Shown: positions 1 through 11,370 of the stretch, one piece after another | Numbering within the stretch: position 1 is the stretch's first letter | Layout: every line of letters starts with the position of its first letter | Assembly: GCA_039090855.1 (NCBI GenBank) | Contig: CM076991.1 | Location: forward strand, 72,729,349-72,793,348 | Length of the DNA stretch: 64,000 nucleotides | Direction of reading: 5' to 3' | DNA from: Macrothele yani | Taxonomy: Eukaryota; Arthropoda; Arachnida; Araneae; Macrothelidae | Position numbers and translations under genes: made by a program | Notes under the pieces: model-generated | Seen by the model: only the letters and a program-made list of their open reading frames with translations | Databases searched by the model: none | What the model was told of the DNA's origin: nothing

Positions 1-2665
1 TGCCATTTTCGTATTCAACACCCTAAAATTAGTTAAGATTAGGTAGTTTTGTGTTCACAACATTTTTCATGCTGACCAGTGTAATCACTAAATCTCGTCG
101 AAACTAGAGCACCTTCAATGGTCCAGTTTTCACTTTTAATGAGGGTTAGTATGCGAAAGACTTTTTACCTATATGAATAAGTCATTAAAATAAGATTTTT
201 TCCATCGGCAAAGCAACAGAAAAAAATAAACTTTTATAAATGTGATTCCAAGCAAAATTTCATAAGCGCTTTTTCTAAGTTGAGGAATTTTTCTAGTTGA
301 AATTAACTCCACGAGTCTAATGATTTCTACAGTCCAATAGTTCCCTAGCACTTCTTTGTACATAGCATTTTCGAAACAGCTATTCAGAATTGCAGTGACT
401 TCCTGGCTGGTTTGTCGTGAAATGAAGCAACCTGGATTTTCGAAGCTGAGGAACTAGTAACATTTGAGCCTGTTTAGAAAGAAAATTTGTTTTTAAATAC
501 AGCAGCTTCTTCATCAATTTTTGTCATATATGTGTACTTTTCAACATCCCGTTACGTAATATTAAATTTCGAAATTGAATGGAAAATTTGAGAGGGCTAC
601 AATTAATTTTACCCTCCTCATTCGAACACGAAGGTTAACGTCTCCTCTGGGAGACGTTAACCTTCGTGTTTTAATGGATATCGCGTAGATAAATAGCTAT
701 GCAGAATACAGTACAAAATGAAAAATGCTGTTCGTTAAACTGTTGCCCACAAGGTTGCATGTAAGTTTTCTATTAGAAAATTAGGAATTAAAATATAGGA
801 AGAAATATTTTCGTTTATGGATGGAACATTAGTGCCGTGGAACACTAAGAACAGTGAAAAACATGGGATCCACGTTTAATCGTAACCTAAAATTACCAAA
901 AAATTAGAAAGGTGCTCAGAATTCTTCGGTTTCACGCATAACTATTTCGCTAAGAAAAAAAAATCATACTCAGTAATGATCAAATTTCATTGGCACCCGA
1001 AATCTTACAGTTAACAGTTCATCGTAAATAGATTCATTTTCATAAAAAAAAACAAAAAAACAAAGGAACTTACATTTTTTTAACAAACTGTTCTTGAACA
1101 CAGTGAAATCAAATAATTATTTTCGCCTACCACTACTATATCTTAAAAATCATATCTCAAAAATCCTTAAAGTACCTTCAAAACACATCTTAAATATGTA
1201 TATATTCAATAGTAGTTCAGAAATTAAAAGTTTTCCGGAGCTTTCTCTCTCTTTTTTTTTCAGTGACTACTACATATGCTAAACGTAAAAATTAAGCCAT
1301 TCGGTGCGAAATCTGTGCAACAGGAAAATTCATGAAGAATCTTGGTAATGATGACAAGACTGATTTTTGGTCTTCTGCTCCACTCTTGTTTTAGCTTCAT
1401 GTTTATGAACCGACGTTCACTTTTCCTTTGATCCTCCTGCCTTTGTGACTTCAGATGTGTTCGTCACTTATTTCCAATTCTACTACTTCTGATGACACCA
1501 CGCATTTGCTTCAGCATATTCATTTTTGCCATCATTAGATACTTAATCACACGTTTTGTCATGGGCTAAATTTGGGCACTGTTCAGTATAGTTGTTTCGC
1601 TTACAGTCATGAAAATGTCGTTCATCAGCCTCTTTGGTAGCTTTCTGTAGCAAAAGCTTTATGATCCAGTCTGCAGACTGTTAATCACTTTCACCTACAC
1701 GCCTTCCTACAACACTGATCCCAGATTTTTTAAAATGTTTTTATGACTTCTTCCTGGATATTATTAATATTAAAAGTGCGATTCTCCCCTTAGTTGCTGT
1801 CCGTGAATTGTGTCTTTATTCCACATTTTCAGATCTACATTTCTTAATGTTTGCATCCAAGCGTTTCGTATAGTATAGGCTACTTCTTTTTTTAACCCTC
1901 GTCACAGAGAACTGCATTATCTACACCACATTGTCACAACGATGCTTACAATTACTTCTGTTGTTATCGCATCTATAAAAATATAAAACGAGGATGGCCT
2001 TAATTTTCATACTTGGTGTGCTCTATTTTCATATCGAAATCCTCCGCATACTCTGCCCTATTTTCACACTCATGTGAAAGAATGTGAACGCAAATACATC
2101 TTTTATCAAACACACATCTCTTTCTCTAGCACCATTTCCTCCTTCACACATTTTCATATATCCCGTGTGGACGTTATATTGTGTTTCTTTTTTCAAATTT
2201 ATAAATATCATATACAAAAGTTATTTTTTCTTTTTCTGAATTTTCCAATAGGTTGTCTTAAGGTAAATATGTATTCAGTTGTACCTCTTCCTGGCATAAA
2301 TTTAAACTCAGGGGTCCTTACCTCTTTTCTAAATGTCTTATTCAATATTCTTTTCAGTACGTTTATAATACACCTAATTAATTTCGTATCACATCAGCTC
2401 CTACAAACTTGTTTTTTCTTCTAAGTCGATATAGTCCATCATGAATAGGAAGTAACTCACTGTTAAGAAAACTTTTGTGTCAGATCCCAGAAGATTTTGA
2501 TGCCGCCTGCTCCTGAAGCTTCCTTGATCTCTGAAAATTATACACAAATGAATAATATCGTAGAATACCAATCTGTAAGGCGAATGATAAAAAACTCTCT
2601 GCAAGCAGAATGAATATTACGCTATTTCTTCTTGAAACAATATACTGGGACCACTTCAGGGATTT
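1..2665. other. AT-rich DNA with no recognised gene
   Basis: No open frame here has a recognisable domain or runs beyond about 116 codons, and the longer frames are low-complexity and rich in Phe, Ile and Ser, as expected of AT-rich non-coding DNA. I see no terminal inverted repeats or tRNA-like promoters. The only structure I can support is the hairpin at 625-670. It may be intronic or intergenic. Confidence 0.6.
625..670. repeat. Perfect 21-bp hairpin
   Basis: Arms 625-645 and 650-670 are exact reverse complements, separated by the four-base loop TCTG. The arms contain GTTAACGTCTCC and its complement. No mobile-element ends or flanking duplication are visible, so it is better explained as a local inverted duplication than as an insertion. 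Confidence 0.8.
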
Positions 2666-2667
2666 TA

Positions 2668-3922
2668 TTAGGGGTGCAACTTAATTCTCGGCCCCTAAAC
2701 GCAAGCGATCATAGAACGTCGGCAAATGCAAATAGCTGTGTGCGATATTAGCTGATTGCAGCGCCATCCAACAGCTTTCCGGGCAACCGTAACTGTTCAC
2801 AGCTGTAGTGAGAGAAAGGACGAAAGTTGACTGTGAAAGCAATGTCGTTCGAGATGCAACATTTGAGGCACTGCCTACTGTTCACGTTTCAGCTGAACAA
2901 AAGTGCCGCGGAAGCCCAGCAAATGATCTGTGCTGCTTTGGGTGAGGCTGCAGTGTCCTACAGTACGAGTAAGAAGTGGTTCCAGCGGTTTAAGCAGAGA
3001 AATTTCGATCTCCGTGATGCAGAATATCCGGGACAGAGACAAAAAGTTGACGGTGAGTAACTGGAACAACTGTTGGACGCGGATCCCTGTCGCACACAGT
3101 CAGAGCTCGCCCAGGAACTCGGAGTAACACGGAAATTCATTGCAAAGCGCCTGCACAAGCTTGGACGGATTCATCAGGAGGGCCGTTGGGTGCCACACCA
3201 ACTCACAGCTGCGAACAAGTCTAGGCGCTACGATGTTGCTGTGTCCTTGCTCTCCAGATTCAAGAAGAAGGATTTCCTCCACAGGGTTTAGACCTGTGAT
3301 GAGAAGCTGCGCAAATCGTGGGTTTTTCCAGGTCAGCCTACCACCAGTACCGCCAAACCAAATATCCATGCCAGGAAGTTGTTGCTGTGCATATGGTGGG
3401 ATCAGCGCGGTGTCGTACACTATGAGTTGCTCAAACCTGGTGAAACGGTCAATGCTGAGCGTTATTGTCAGCAACTCATTCATGTGAGTAACGCAATGGA
3501 GGCGAAAAGGCCATACACCGGCAAGGGCAGAAGGTCGGTCCTGTTGCTTCAGGATAACGCGCGACCTCTCACCGCTCAAACGACTTTAAACACGATCACC
3601 GACCTGGAATGGGAAATTTTGTCCCACATGGCGTATTCTCCAGACTTCGCCCCGTCGGATTATCACCTCTTTCACTCCCTGCAACCACACCTGAGTGATC
3701 CACACTTCACTTCTGTCGAGGAGGTCCACACAAGTATTGATGACTTTATCAACTCGAATCAGCCCTCTTTTTTTCGCAGTGGCATTCGGCGGCTCCCTGA
3801 CCGATGACTCAAATGTATCTAACACGACGGGGATTATTTCCCTGATAAGGTACGTATTCGATTTGCTATAATTTTCTGTCAGCGTGTCGTGCCTGTGGCC
3901 GAGAATTCAGTTGCACACCTAA
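2668..3922 (+). mobile_element. mariner element (DD34D, mellifera-like), complete ends
   Basis: The element is 1255 bp, close to the usual ~1.3 kb for mariner. Its termini are inverted repeats of about 26 bp: the left end starts TTAGGGGTGCAACTTAATTC and the right end is its reverse complement with two or three mismatches. Both ends abut a TA dinucleotide (2666-2667 and 3923-3924), the expected target duplication. Inside is a plus-strand transposase in one frame with nonsense codons and an in-frame deletion, so this copy cannot move by itself. Confidence 0.92.
2842..3807 (+). pseudogene. mariner transposase, inactivated
   Basis: This encoded a DDE/D transposase that cuts and pastes DNA at TA sites. 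From the ATG at 2842 one frame carries the N-terminal helix-turn-helix region (WFQRFKQRNFDL), the second HTH around DPCRTQSELAQELGVT, then the catalytic core: TCDEK (first Asp), LLQDNARP (second Asp) and APSDYHLF (third Asp). There are 34 residues between the second and third Asp, as in mariner DD34D. Lesions in the same frame are TAA at 3058, TAG at 3289, an in-frame loss of roughly ten residues just after the first catalytic Asp, and a TGA at 3805 about 14 codons before the usual end. There is no frameshift, which suggests moderate age. Similarity to the mellifera subfamily is from recall of family motifs. Confidence 0.9.
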
Positions 3923-3956
3923 TACATACTAGGTTTTTTGATGCATTGAAACCAGT

Positions 3957-4215
3957 TCAGTTCAAACAGAAGTCATCGCTCTTTCCACGTTTATAAGTGA
4001 GTCACGGAAATATTCTCATTGGACGCCACCGGGAATCGAACCTAGAGTCTTCCAGTTACGCGCCGGATATGCTTCCTCTGCACCACAGCAGCCTTGAATT
4101 CCTCCAGACTCACATACACTAACTGCCAAGCCAATTGGCAGATTGCTTCTTGGAGCCCCGCACAATGCTGGGGATTCACCAAAGATGGTAAGCTGCAACT
4201 GAACAAATAAATAGA
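3957..4215 (-). repeat. tRNA-promoter repeat (SINE-like), copy 1
   Basis: On the minus strand the sequence has a Pol III A-box-like stretch (TGGTGCAGAGGAAGC) and, about 35 bases on, a B-box-like GGTTCGATTCC, so it is probably derived from a tRNA gene. An inverted, slightly diverged second copy lies at 4304-4585. A short direct repeat of its end (CAAACAGAAGTCATCGCT) recurs at 4263-4280, so the two copies are not a simple palindrome. No clear A-rich tail is visible. Confidence 0.6.
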
Positions 4216-4303
4216 AGGCGAATGAATAATTAATACAAACATTTGACGTCGACTAGGAACATCAAACAGAAGTCATCGCTTTTTCCACGTTTATTCTAAT
4301 TAT

Positions 4304-4585
4304 TTGTTCAGTTGCTGCTTACCATCTTTGGTGAATCCCCAGTATTGTGCGGCGCTCCAAGAAGAAATCTGCCAATTGGCTTGGCAGTTAGTGTATGTGA
4401 GTCTGAAGGAATTCGAGGCTGCTGTGGAGCAGAGGAAGCATATCCGGCGCGTAACTGGAAGACCCTGGGTTTCATTCCCGGTGGCGGCGAATGAGAATTT
4501 TTCCGTGGCTCACTTATAAACGTGGAAAGAGCGATGATTTCTGTTTTATGTTCCTAGTCCTCGTCAAATGTCTGTATTAACCAGT
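4304..4585 (+). repeat. tRNA-promoter repeat (SINE-like), copy 2
   Basis: This is the reverse complement of copy 1 with scattered substitutions, reading plus strand. The internal promoter-like boxes lie around 4425-4480 (TGGAGCAGAGGAAGC and a degraded GGTTTCATTCCC). Upstream of the tRNA-like part is about 110 bp shared by both copies, containing GCCAATTGGCTTGGCAG. Downstream both copies share an AAACGTGGAAAGAGCGATGA segment. A tRNA-like core in the middle rather than at the 5' end is unusual for a SINE. Confidence 0.55.
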
Positions 4586-4628
4586 TCAGTTGTTTATTAC
4601 ATATTTGATGAATATGCCAGTTTTGTTA
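4586..4628. other. short spacer
   Basis: Unremarkable sequence between the inverted pair and the 8-bp target duplication of the next element. Confidence 0.4.
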
Positions 4629-4636
4629 CAGGGAAT

Positions 4637-6061
4637 CATAGGCGCCGACTTCGTGGGTTCGAGACACTTTTTGAATCCCCAATGATGTTGTTGTGGGTTC
4701 CTCGAACCCCTAATATTTTTGCGTGTATTTCGTGGGAAAAATACACGTACGCATATATGCATAAATTTTGTTTTTCGTTATAAATTCTTCAAGGTTTTTT
4801 ATTTCTCATTCCCAGTTTACTATATATAGAAAGTAAGAAATTTACTCCTCAGTTTTATTGTGCCTCAAAAAAGAATTATTGTTTGTTTGTGCTCATCAAA
4901 TTTAATGCGACAGACAATATCACAAGTACCGTTGTTTAAGAGCATTTAAAACTGTCTCCTTTTTAAAAGAAAATTCTTCGGTTTGTCTGGGTTCCCACAA
5001 AATACAAAAGTCTAGCTCTACATTCGGAGACGAGAACCTATTCGAGGTCATAGTGTTAAAGCGGAAATATGTTGTACATTCAGTTGTCCCACCCTGTCTT
5101 CGGACAGTCGGGGTCCAAGGAGGTCAGAAGAGAGAGGAGATGGCATCAGCAGTCGCTGCCGAAGCCAATTCTGGTCATCTGGTTTCTTGTGCCCTTCGGG
5201 TGGGGAGGGTTCAGTGACGCAACGTCACTTGTTGACGGTCGCTATCAACCTGTGCTCTGCTGGGGCACAGGTTGATAGCGGCCGTCTCTTACTCTCAGCA
5301 GCAGATCCTGAAGGTCAACAAGGCTACCACAGCTTTAGCAAGGCCGTGATTGGTTAATACGCAGTATGCACTTCCGGTCGACGAAGCATAATTTTGTTTA
5401 ATTTTTTTAGAAAATTATAAAAAAAAATAAACAAAATTACTATTTCTGTAACTTTTTGCAAATTTGTATTTATGTGCATGTATATTTCGGTCTCATTCTT
5501 TCCTGACTGTACATGCTGCACAAGTGCCTCTGAAACTTCTTCAAAGCCAACAATTTCCCCATAGAAAAGTACAGAAGCAGCTCAAGTTGGGCATACTGGG
5601 CATACACAGCTGATACAAAGTGGAGCCCACGGAAAACGCAGGGCATGCGGCTGATGCCATGTCATCTCCCTTCTAACCTCCTATTTTAACTCAGATATCA
5701 TTTGAAGAAAAAATTGTTGGCATTTTTAGAATTGGTAAAAAAAACCCTTAAAATAAATCCAACATGTTTTTGTTACTTTTATAAGACACTTGAGTTGGAA
5801 ATTCATACAGTATCTGTGTATTGTATATATTAATGTCGTGCCTACAAAAGCAAAATAAAGGAAATAAGTAATTATTTAGGAAACAAAATTAATTCTGTAA
5901 TTAACTATAATTTGCTTCATTTTAGTATTGCAGGCGTATTATTATGCCAGATAATCTGACTGAATGAAATTTAAATTAGACTTAAATACTTTGAAAAATG
6001 CATGGGTAATTCGATTAAAAATTTCAGGAACCCCCAATAATTTTTCAAGTCGGCGCCTATG
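4637..6061. mobile_element. non-autonomous DNA transposon with 8-bp duplication (hAT- or P-like)
   Basis: The element is 1425 bp and starts CATAGGCGCCGACTT; its right end is the exact complement of those 15 bases. An 8-bp direct repeat, CAGGGAAT, flanks it at 4629-4636 and 6062-6069. Eight-base duplications are typical of hAT and P superfamilies, and CA...TG ends fit both. I see no transposase, and inside there is only AT-rich sequence plus a GC-richer patch at about 5090-5350 that includes a hairpin. It is therefore a deletion derivative or MITE-like passenger; the superfamily is inference. Confidence 0.82.
5234..5286. repeat. 22-bp hairpin, one mismatch
   Basis: Arms 5234-5255 and 5265-5286 pair over 22 bp with a single mismatch and a nine-base loop. 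The arms contain GCTATCAACCTGTGC and its complement. It lies inside the 8-bp-duplication transposon, well away from the element's ends. Confidence 0.8.
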
Positions 6062-6069
6062 CAGGGAAT

Positions 6070-7416
6070 GTTTTCTTTCTTTTTTAGCACTGCGGTTTTA
6101 CGTGGTGGCGAGTATTCATAAATCTTTAATGATGCCCGAATTCTCATAAAGCCTAAAAAAAAAATTGGCGTAGAGACAGAGATGGAAGCACAGTGACAAA
6201 ATGAGCTAAAGTGAAGCCGAAAAGACAACCCCATTTCATGATAAAATACAGTTTATTAATATCAGTAGAACAACATTCAATAGCGGGATCTTTTCCAGCA
6301 TTTTTTGCACCCATACCTGACAGCCAAAAGAGTTAGACATTGTATAAGGTAATAAATTACTCTGTAGAAGTTGGCCAGCAGGGAGAAAAGTGATAAGAGG
6401 CTCTGATTACTGGCGAGTTGTCCGAGCTAGGCCTGGTCCCGAACCCCGGATGAGAGCTTTCCAACTGGACCCCCGACCCACGAACCAGTTCCTCAACGTT
6501 AGGGACAGGCGCCTGCTAATTAACATAGCAGTGACCGTTAAACTTCGAAAGTCAACGCAAAGTATAATGCTCAGTAAAACCAGATTTCAATGATCTAAAA
6601 CCTAAGAACATTGTGCTTGCAAGCATACCAAACGACGACTGCTATTTTGCAGGAAATAGTACGGTTTATGCCCAGTAACAATGTCTGTAAATGTATTAAA
6701 ATTTAATCACAGCTTTTTTTCAGACGGATGCCGAGTGGGTGCATCTGATCCTTTTACTGAGAGACAGTTCCTGTTACCCAGTTTTCTTGACCTAGAGGGC
6801 CAGTTTTGGTGTTCAAAACTGCCCCTCTACGTCAAGCTCTACGTCAAGATTGTATTAACAATCTTGAGGTTAAGATTGTATTAAAATGCTTGACCTAAAG
6901 GGACAGTTTTCTTTTTGATCTAGAGAGGCAGTTTCTCTCACCCAATTTTCTTTACTTAATCCGTTTTACATGTGCAGAAGTGTCATTTTGAGTTGATCTT
7001 GGCAAAATTAAAACCCGTGAACTACACAGACATGATATTGATGTAACATCCTGTTTACGCATATCTTTTAAGCTGCATAAGCTGGCGACGAAAAATAATA
7101 CCGATTGTTAATACAACGCCTAATCATATACATTTGCCAACGCTTATTTACAGGTAAGCAGAACTTGCAGGTGACTGATGGGAGCAAACTTCCTCAAATA
7201 AGAAGGAGTATCTGGTGACTCTAGGCAATCGAGAACAAAAGTGACGTTTGGGCCAAATTTAAAAGTGAGAGGCATTTTTCATTAAACTCAAACGGTATTC
7301 CAGACTATTTCTGACTCATGCTCCGGGAAATGATTCAAAATAGACTCAAACTTCTGCGTTCTTTGAAATAAGATATTAATAAGTTGGATTAAATTTCAAT
7401 ATTTTTAGAGTTATTA
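6070..7416. other. no gene; small quasi-palindromes
   Basis: I find no coding frame with recognisable content here. At 6787-6834 an imperfect inverted repeat (TTGACCTAGAGGGCCAGT and its near complement) forms a stem, followed by a smaller one at 6845-6866 (CAAGATTGT...ACAATCTTG). Partial echoes of the same GACCTAAAGGGACAGTTTT motif recur to about 6950. These may be remains of a small inverted-repeat element. Confidence 0.4.
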
Positions 7417-7418
7417 TA

Positions 7419-8643
7419 CACTGAGTGGCCACTTTATTATGACCACCTGACAGTTTAAAGAAAATGTGCAATAGCTGCACGCTGTTGCCGCCAGGGGGCG
7501 AGGCTAGTATAAAAAGGGAAAGATTAGTGCTGCGACAGTAGCAGAAGTGATGTTTGGGTGACGAGATGGGTAAAAAATGCGATTTGACGGACTTTCAATG
7601 TGGAATGATTGTAGGAGCTAGGAGCCATGGAGCGAGTATCACCGTAACCGCCACATTCGTGAAATGTTCCATAGCAGCTGTTGTTAAAGTGTTTAAAGAC
7701 TGGACTGCCAGCCAAAAAACTGGGTCTCTACGTGTAACGTGTGGTCGTCATCGACTAGTGACTGCTCGGGCGGAACGGAATGACCAGACTAGTAACAGAC
7801 AACAGAAGGACAACAGTGCAGCAAATTACAGAACATCTTAATCAAGGATCCCCTCAAATGATATCTGCACGCACTGTTCGCCGTACACTGCATCGGATGG
7901 GATATGGCAGCCGAAGGCCTGTTCGAACACATTTGCTGTCTGCAGTTAACAAGAGAAAACGTCTCCAGTTCGCACTGGAGCACAAGGATTGGACAGTCGA
8001 TAATTGGAAACAAATTATGTGGTCCGATGAATCACGTTTTCAGTTGCACCATGACGATGGCCGAGTGAGAATTAGGCGGAAACAGCACGAAAGCATGGAC
8101 CCCAAATGCATTGCTAAAACCCTTCAAGCTGGTGGAGGCAAAGTTATGGTTTGGGGAATATTTTCCTGGCATGCTTTGGGCCCTTTAATTCGTGTTGATC
8201 AACGTCTCACTGGCACATCATATCTAAAATTTAAACATCGTTGCGGGCCAAGTGCATCCTGTCATGTGGATGTTTTATACCAATGGCGATGGCTACTTTC
8301 AACAAGACAATGCGTCCTGCCATAGTGCTCGTATTGTACAGGATTGGTTTCAGGAACATGCCGCTGAGTTTACTTTGCTAAGGTGGCCCCCACAATCTCC
8401 AGATCTCAACCCCATTGAGAATTTGTGGGATGAAGTTGAACAAGCCATCAGACTGCTGGATCCACAACCCTGCAATCTCACACTCCTGGAAAGTGCTATT
8501 CATCAAGCATGGTCTCAGATTCCACAAGCCACCTATCAACATCTCGTGGAGTCCATGCCACGAAGAATCGACGCAGTATTAAAGGCAAAAGGTGGCCCAA
8601 CGAAGTACTGAGGGGGTGGTCATAATAAAGTGGTCACTCAATG
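7419..8643 (+). mobile_element. Tc1-like element, DD36E spacing
   Basis: The element is 1225 bp. Its termini are inverted repeats of about 29 bp, left CACTGAGTGGCCACTTTATT and right its complement with two mismatches. Both ends are bounded by TA (7417-7418 and 8644-8645). A plus-strand Tc1-family transposase fills the interior but is spread over three frames. The ends are well preserved relative to the coding region. Confidence 0.92.
7566..8611 (+). pseudogene. Tc1-like transposase, two frameshifts
   Basis: This was a Tc1/mariner-superfamily transposase. The ATG at 7566 opens an N-terminal DNA-binding region in frame (GKKCDLTDFQ...). Homology passes to a second frame at about 7785 (TTVQQITEHLNQ, ISARTVRRTL, then IMWSDESRF with the first catalytic Asp and KVMVWGIFSWHALGP). 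It passes to a third at about 8255 (FQQDNASCH with the second Asp, SPDLNPIENLW with the Glu). I count 36 residues between the second Asp and the Glu, two more than classical Tc1 DD34E. All three catalytic residues survive, but two frame changes make the product non-functional. The end MPRRIDAVLKAKGG is typical of the family. Confidence 0.88.
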
Positions 8644-8886
8644 TATAAGCTTACAGTTTTTAACTTCATTTTTTCATAAAATTGCTATTTTGAAACTGTC
8701 ATTCTAATAAACCTTAAATCACTTTTTCAACTCTCTTGAAAGTTATCATGAGATCCTGTAATGAATTCGAATAATCTGTATTTCTAACGGAAGGATTTTA
8801 GTTCTTGACTATATTTGACCAGCTTAGCTAACGAAAAAATATTTTCTTTGACCTTAAAGGAAATTCTTCCAATTTGATTTTTCTAG

Positions 8887-9146
8887 GTCGAGATCCTCAG
8901 GGCATTATTCAGCCAGATGTGATGTTCTTCAAGAGACCACCAACTGGCGAAGTTCAAGTTGTTGCACCTACGTTACCAGTGACTAAGAGTCCTCTCAGGC
9001 TGGCAACTGCTATTCGACCGTTGCCACCCGCCTACGAACCCACGCAGCCGGTTACTATTACTACGGCCAGAACTATGGCAAGCACAAGCAGCGAGCTAAC
9101 TTTACCACCAGGATACATTTCCAACAGGGCTCCCAAGTACCAATAA
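8887..9146 (+). CDS. probable terminal exon of an unidentified host gene
   Basis: A pyrimidine-rich tract ending TTTGATTTTTCTAG immediately precedes an open frame of about 86 codons that ends in TAA at 9144. The acceptor splits a codon, leaving two bases (GT) at the exon start. The product begins RDPQGIIQPDVMFFKRPPTG and is rich in Pro, Thr and Ala (RPLPPAYEPTQP), ending ISNRAPKYQ; it looks like a disordered C-terminus with a PPAY-type WW-binding motif. Codon use is more balanced than in the AT-rich surroundings, and no transposon motif is present. I do not recognise the gene. Upstream exons would lie before 7.4 kb or outside the window. A chance frame beside a cryptic acceptor remains possible. 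Confidence 0.55.
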
Positions 9147-9955
9147 TACAAGTACAACCACCTTGATTTTTTGTAAGGAGACATTCATTTTTCAAACCTA
9201 AATGACCACTGATTACTTTTAGCCAGAGTTAAGAAGTGAGACATTTTTGAAATTTACAGTTCCAAACAAAGAATATTTTCAAAATGCCGTTTTGAGTCTG
9301 GTTGGATTTTATTCATGTAGAATATGCATGTCATTCGATATTTTATGACGATGAGTGTGAACAAACACTCTTGAACAAAATAAGAAGACAAATACGTTGC
9401 CGTTCAAGGTTTTTAAAGATACAAATTATGTGACAGCGTAAAAGCACGCAGTCTTAATCACTTCGAACACATGGCCTCGCATGAAACTTGAAAGTCTGAA
9501 GAATATGGAAAAACATCTCATCACTGTAATTAACATCATTTTGCCCTTCGGTTTCAGACATATCATTTCAAATGCTACCCAGGATAGAAGGAATCGCTAG
9601 AAGTCAGAATTCATAGGTGTAGGGAAGAAATGTTCCATAATTATATGTATTTATAATATCATGTCAAGGAAATAGATCTAACTGTGTTACCTCAAATGTG
9701 TATGTCACAACTAATTTTTGCTGCTTAACTAAGGTGCGTTTTCAAGTTAGCGACTGAAAATGGTATTACATCACTTTATTCTTTCACTTTTCGACATGTA
9801 TAATGCTCCTCGAATTATAATATGGAATAACTGGTGCATGTGATGGGTCCAAGACTCAATACCCTACAAAATCTCCAGTGTGTATACTACTGTACGTAAC
9901 TGCCAAATGTGTTAAATTTGCGCCTGAAATGATTAAAAAATATTTATTCCAGCTG
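9147..9955 (+). other. probable 3'UTR with poly(A) signal
   Basis: After the stop codon about 800 bp of AT-rich sequence contains no frame of interest. A variant poly(A) signal ATTAAA occurs at 9932-9937, followed within about 20 bases by TGTGTCTTTG, a plausible GU-rich downstream element. A canonical AATAAA appears at about 10207. Assignment depends on the upstream exon being real. Confidence 0.35.
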
Positions 9956-11370
9956 TGTCTTTGCTTTATTGCACCTTTATTATTAGGTAGTAATATTAAT
10001 AGTTTGATTGGGATTGAATCGCATCACATATACAAAGTAAAAATACATAGCTAAAACTGCACGTAATTTATTAACATGAGAAAATTCACCTATTAAAATT
10101 ATGTACGAAATTTTAAAGCTTTCGTACAGCAATCTTCTGTTTTGTTCGTCGGCATAACACTAGTTAATTAAGCAAAAATATATAAATATTATCTTTACAT
10201 TAGGGCAAATAAATTATGTAATCTCAAGTCGTGACACGTATTCCCATTATAGTGATGAGAGCCAAGTAAAATGGAAAACGAAATGTTCTTGAACTTCGAA
10301 AATTCGCAGTATCACGTCATTCTGTCATATGATTTCATTAAAGTTGCGTTAAATTAAAGCTAATATTTCGTACTATTTATGTCTCATTCTTAGCTTGTTA
10401 AACACTTGCATGTCCTTCCCTCTTGACCGCAAGACTGCTGCCAACGTAACATTCAGTAAGTGTGAAAATATAACGTTGAAGTTGAAACGCTTAAAGAACG
10501 AACTCAAAATTTACATAGAGAAAGACAACTAAAAATGAAAGTTAAATTACAGTATATATATATTATTATTATAAAACGAGTGAGAGCCCAAATGAGAAAA
10601 AGAAGGAGTCGGTGTATGCAAATGAGCTGACAGCAAGAGCTGTCTCCTGAATTAAGGAAGACAGAAACCTAATACTACATGTTTCAAAGCTTAGGACACG
10701 TGCTATCTGTAATATATAATCGGAATGGACCCCCAGCTAACACTAAAAAAGTTATTCAATGTTATTTCCCCGACAGTAGGTATGATGGTGAATCAATCAG
10801 TGGAAATAAAGCTACTTCTGAAATTAAAGTTTTTATAATACAGCATAATAAATGGAAGCTCAGAACACGTAGGGTAAGGATTAGAGAACATGTCACTTAG
10901 AGCTGCAGTGGAAGGGGTGACAGACAAAGAAATGTAAGTGTATGTAAGACATCAGCTCTTGTATATAGTGTGAGCTGCAGTAGCTGGGCACCAGTCCGAA
11001 ACAATACCAGGGAGAATAAGTAAGGAAAGAGACAAAGGTGACACACGTAATTCTAAGCAAGAACACCATGTAATGAGGGCAACTCTGTAATATGAGAAAA
11101 GATGAGTGCAACGGTACAGTTATCGCACCAAAAAAGAGTGCAGATGCTTTTCTGTCAATGTGCTAAGTCAGATTTCAATTTGTACACCGCTCCTTGCAAA
11201 TCCGAACTGTGTTACCTACAGTATGTTACTCTTACAAATGCAATTTGCAGGCGGGCCCCTTAGACCTTCCAACTGCGACGGACGAGAGACGGCCGTCATG
11301 GTATGTGTTCATCGCCGAGAGACCTAGTGGATTTTAAAGTGCTTGTATTAGGACATTAACGTCTACACTT
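9956..11370. other. no gene recognised
   Basis: AT-rich sequence with a small (TA)n/(TTA)n patch near 10552-10570. I see no domain-bearing frame, no element ends and no tRNA-like boxes between the putative gene end and the start of the satellite array. Confidence 0.5.

Noticed and set aside
2074..2424. 116-codon plus-strand frame
   Set aside because: Phe/Ser/Ile-rich translation of T-rich DNA, with no domain, no splice context and no start context.
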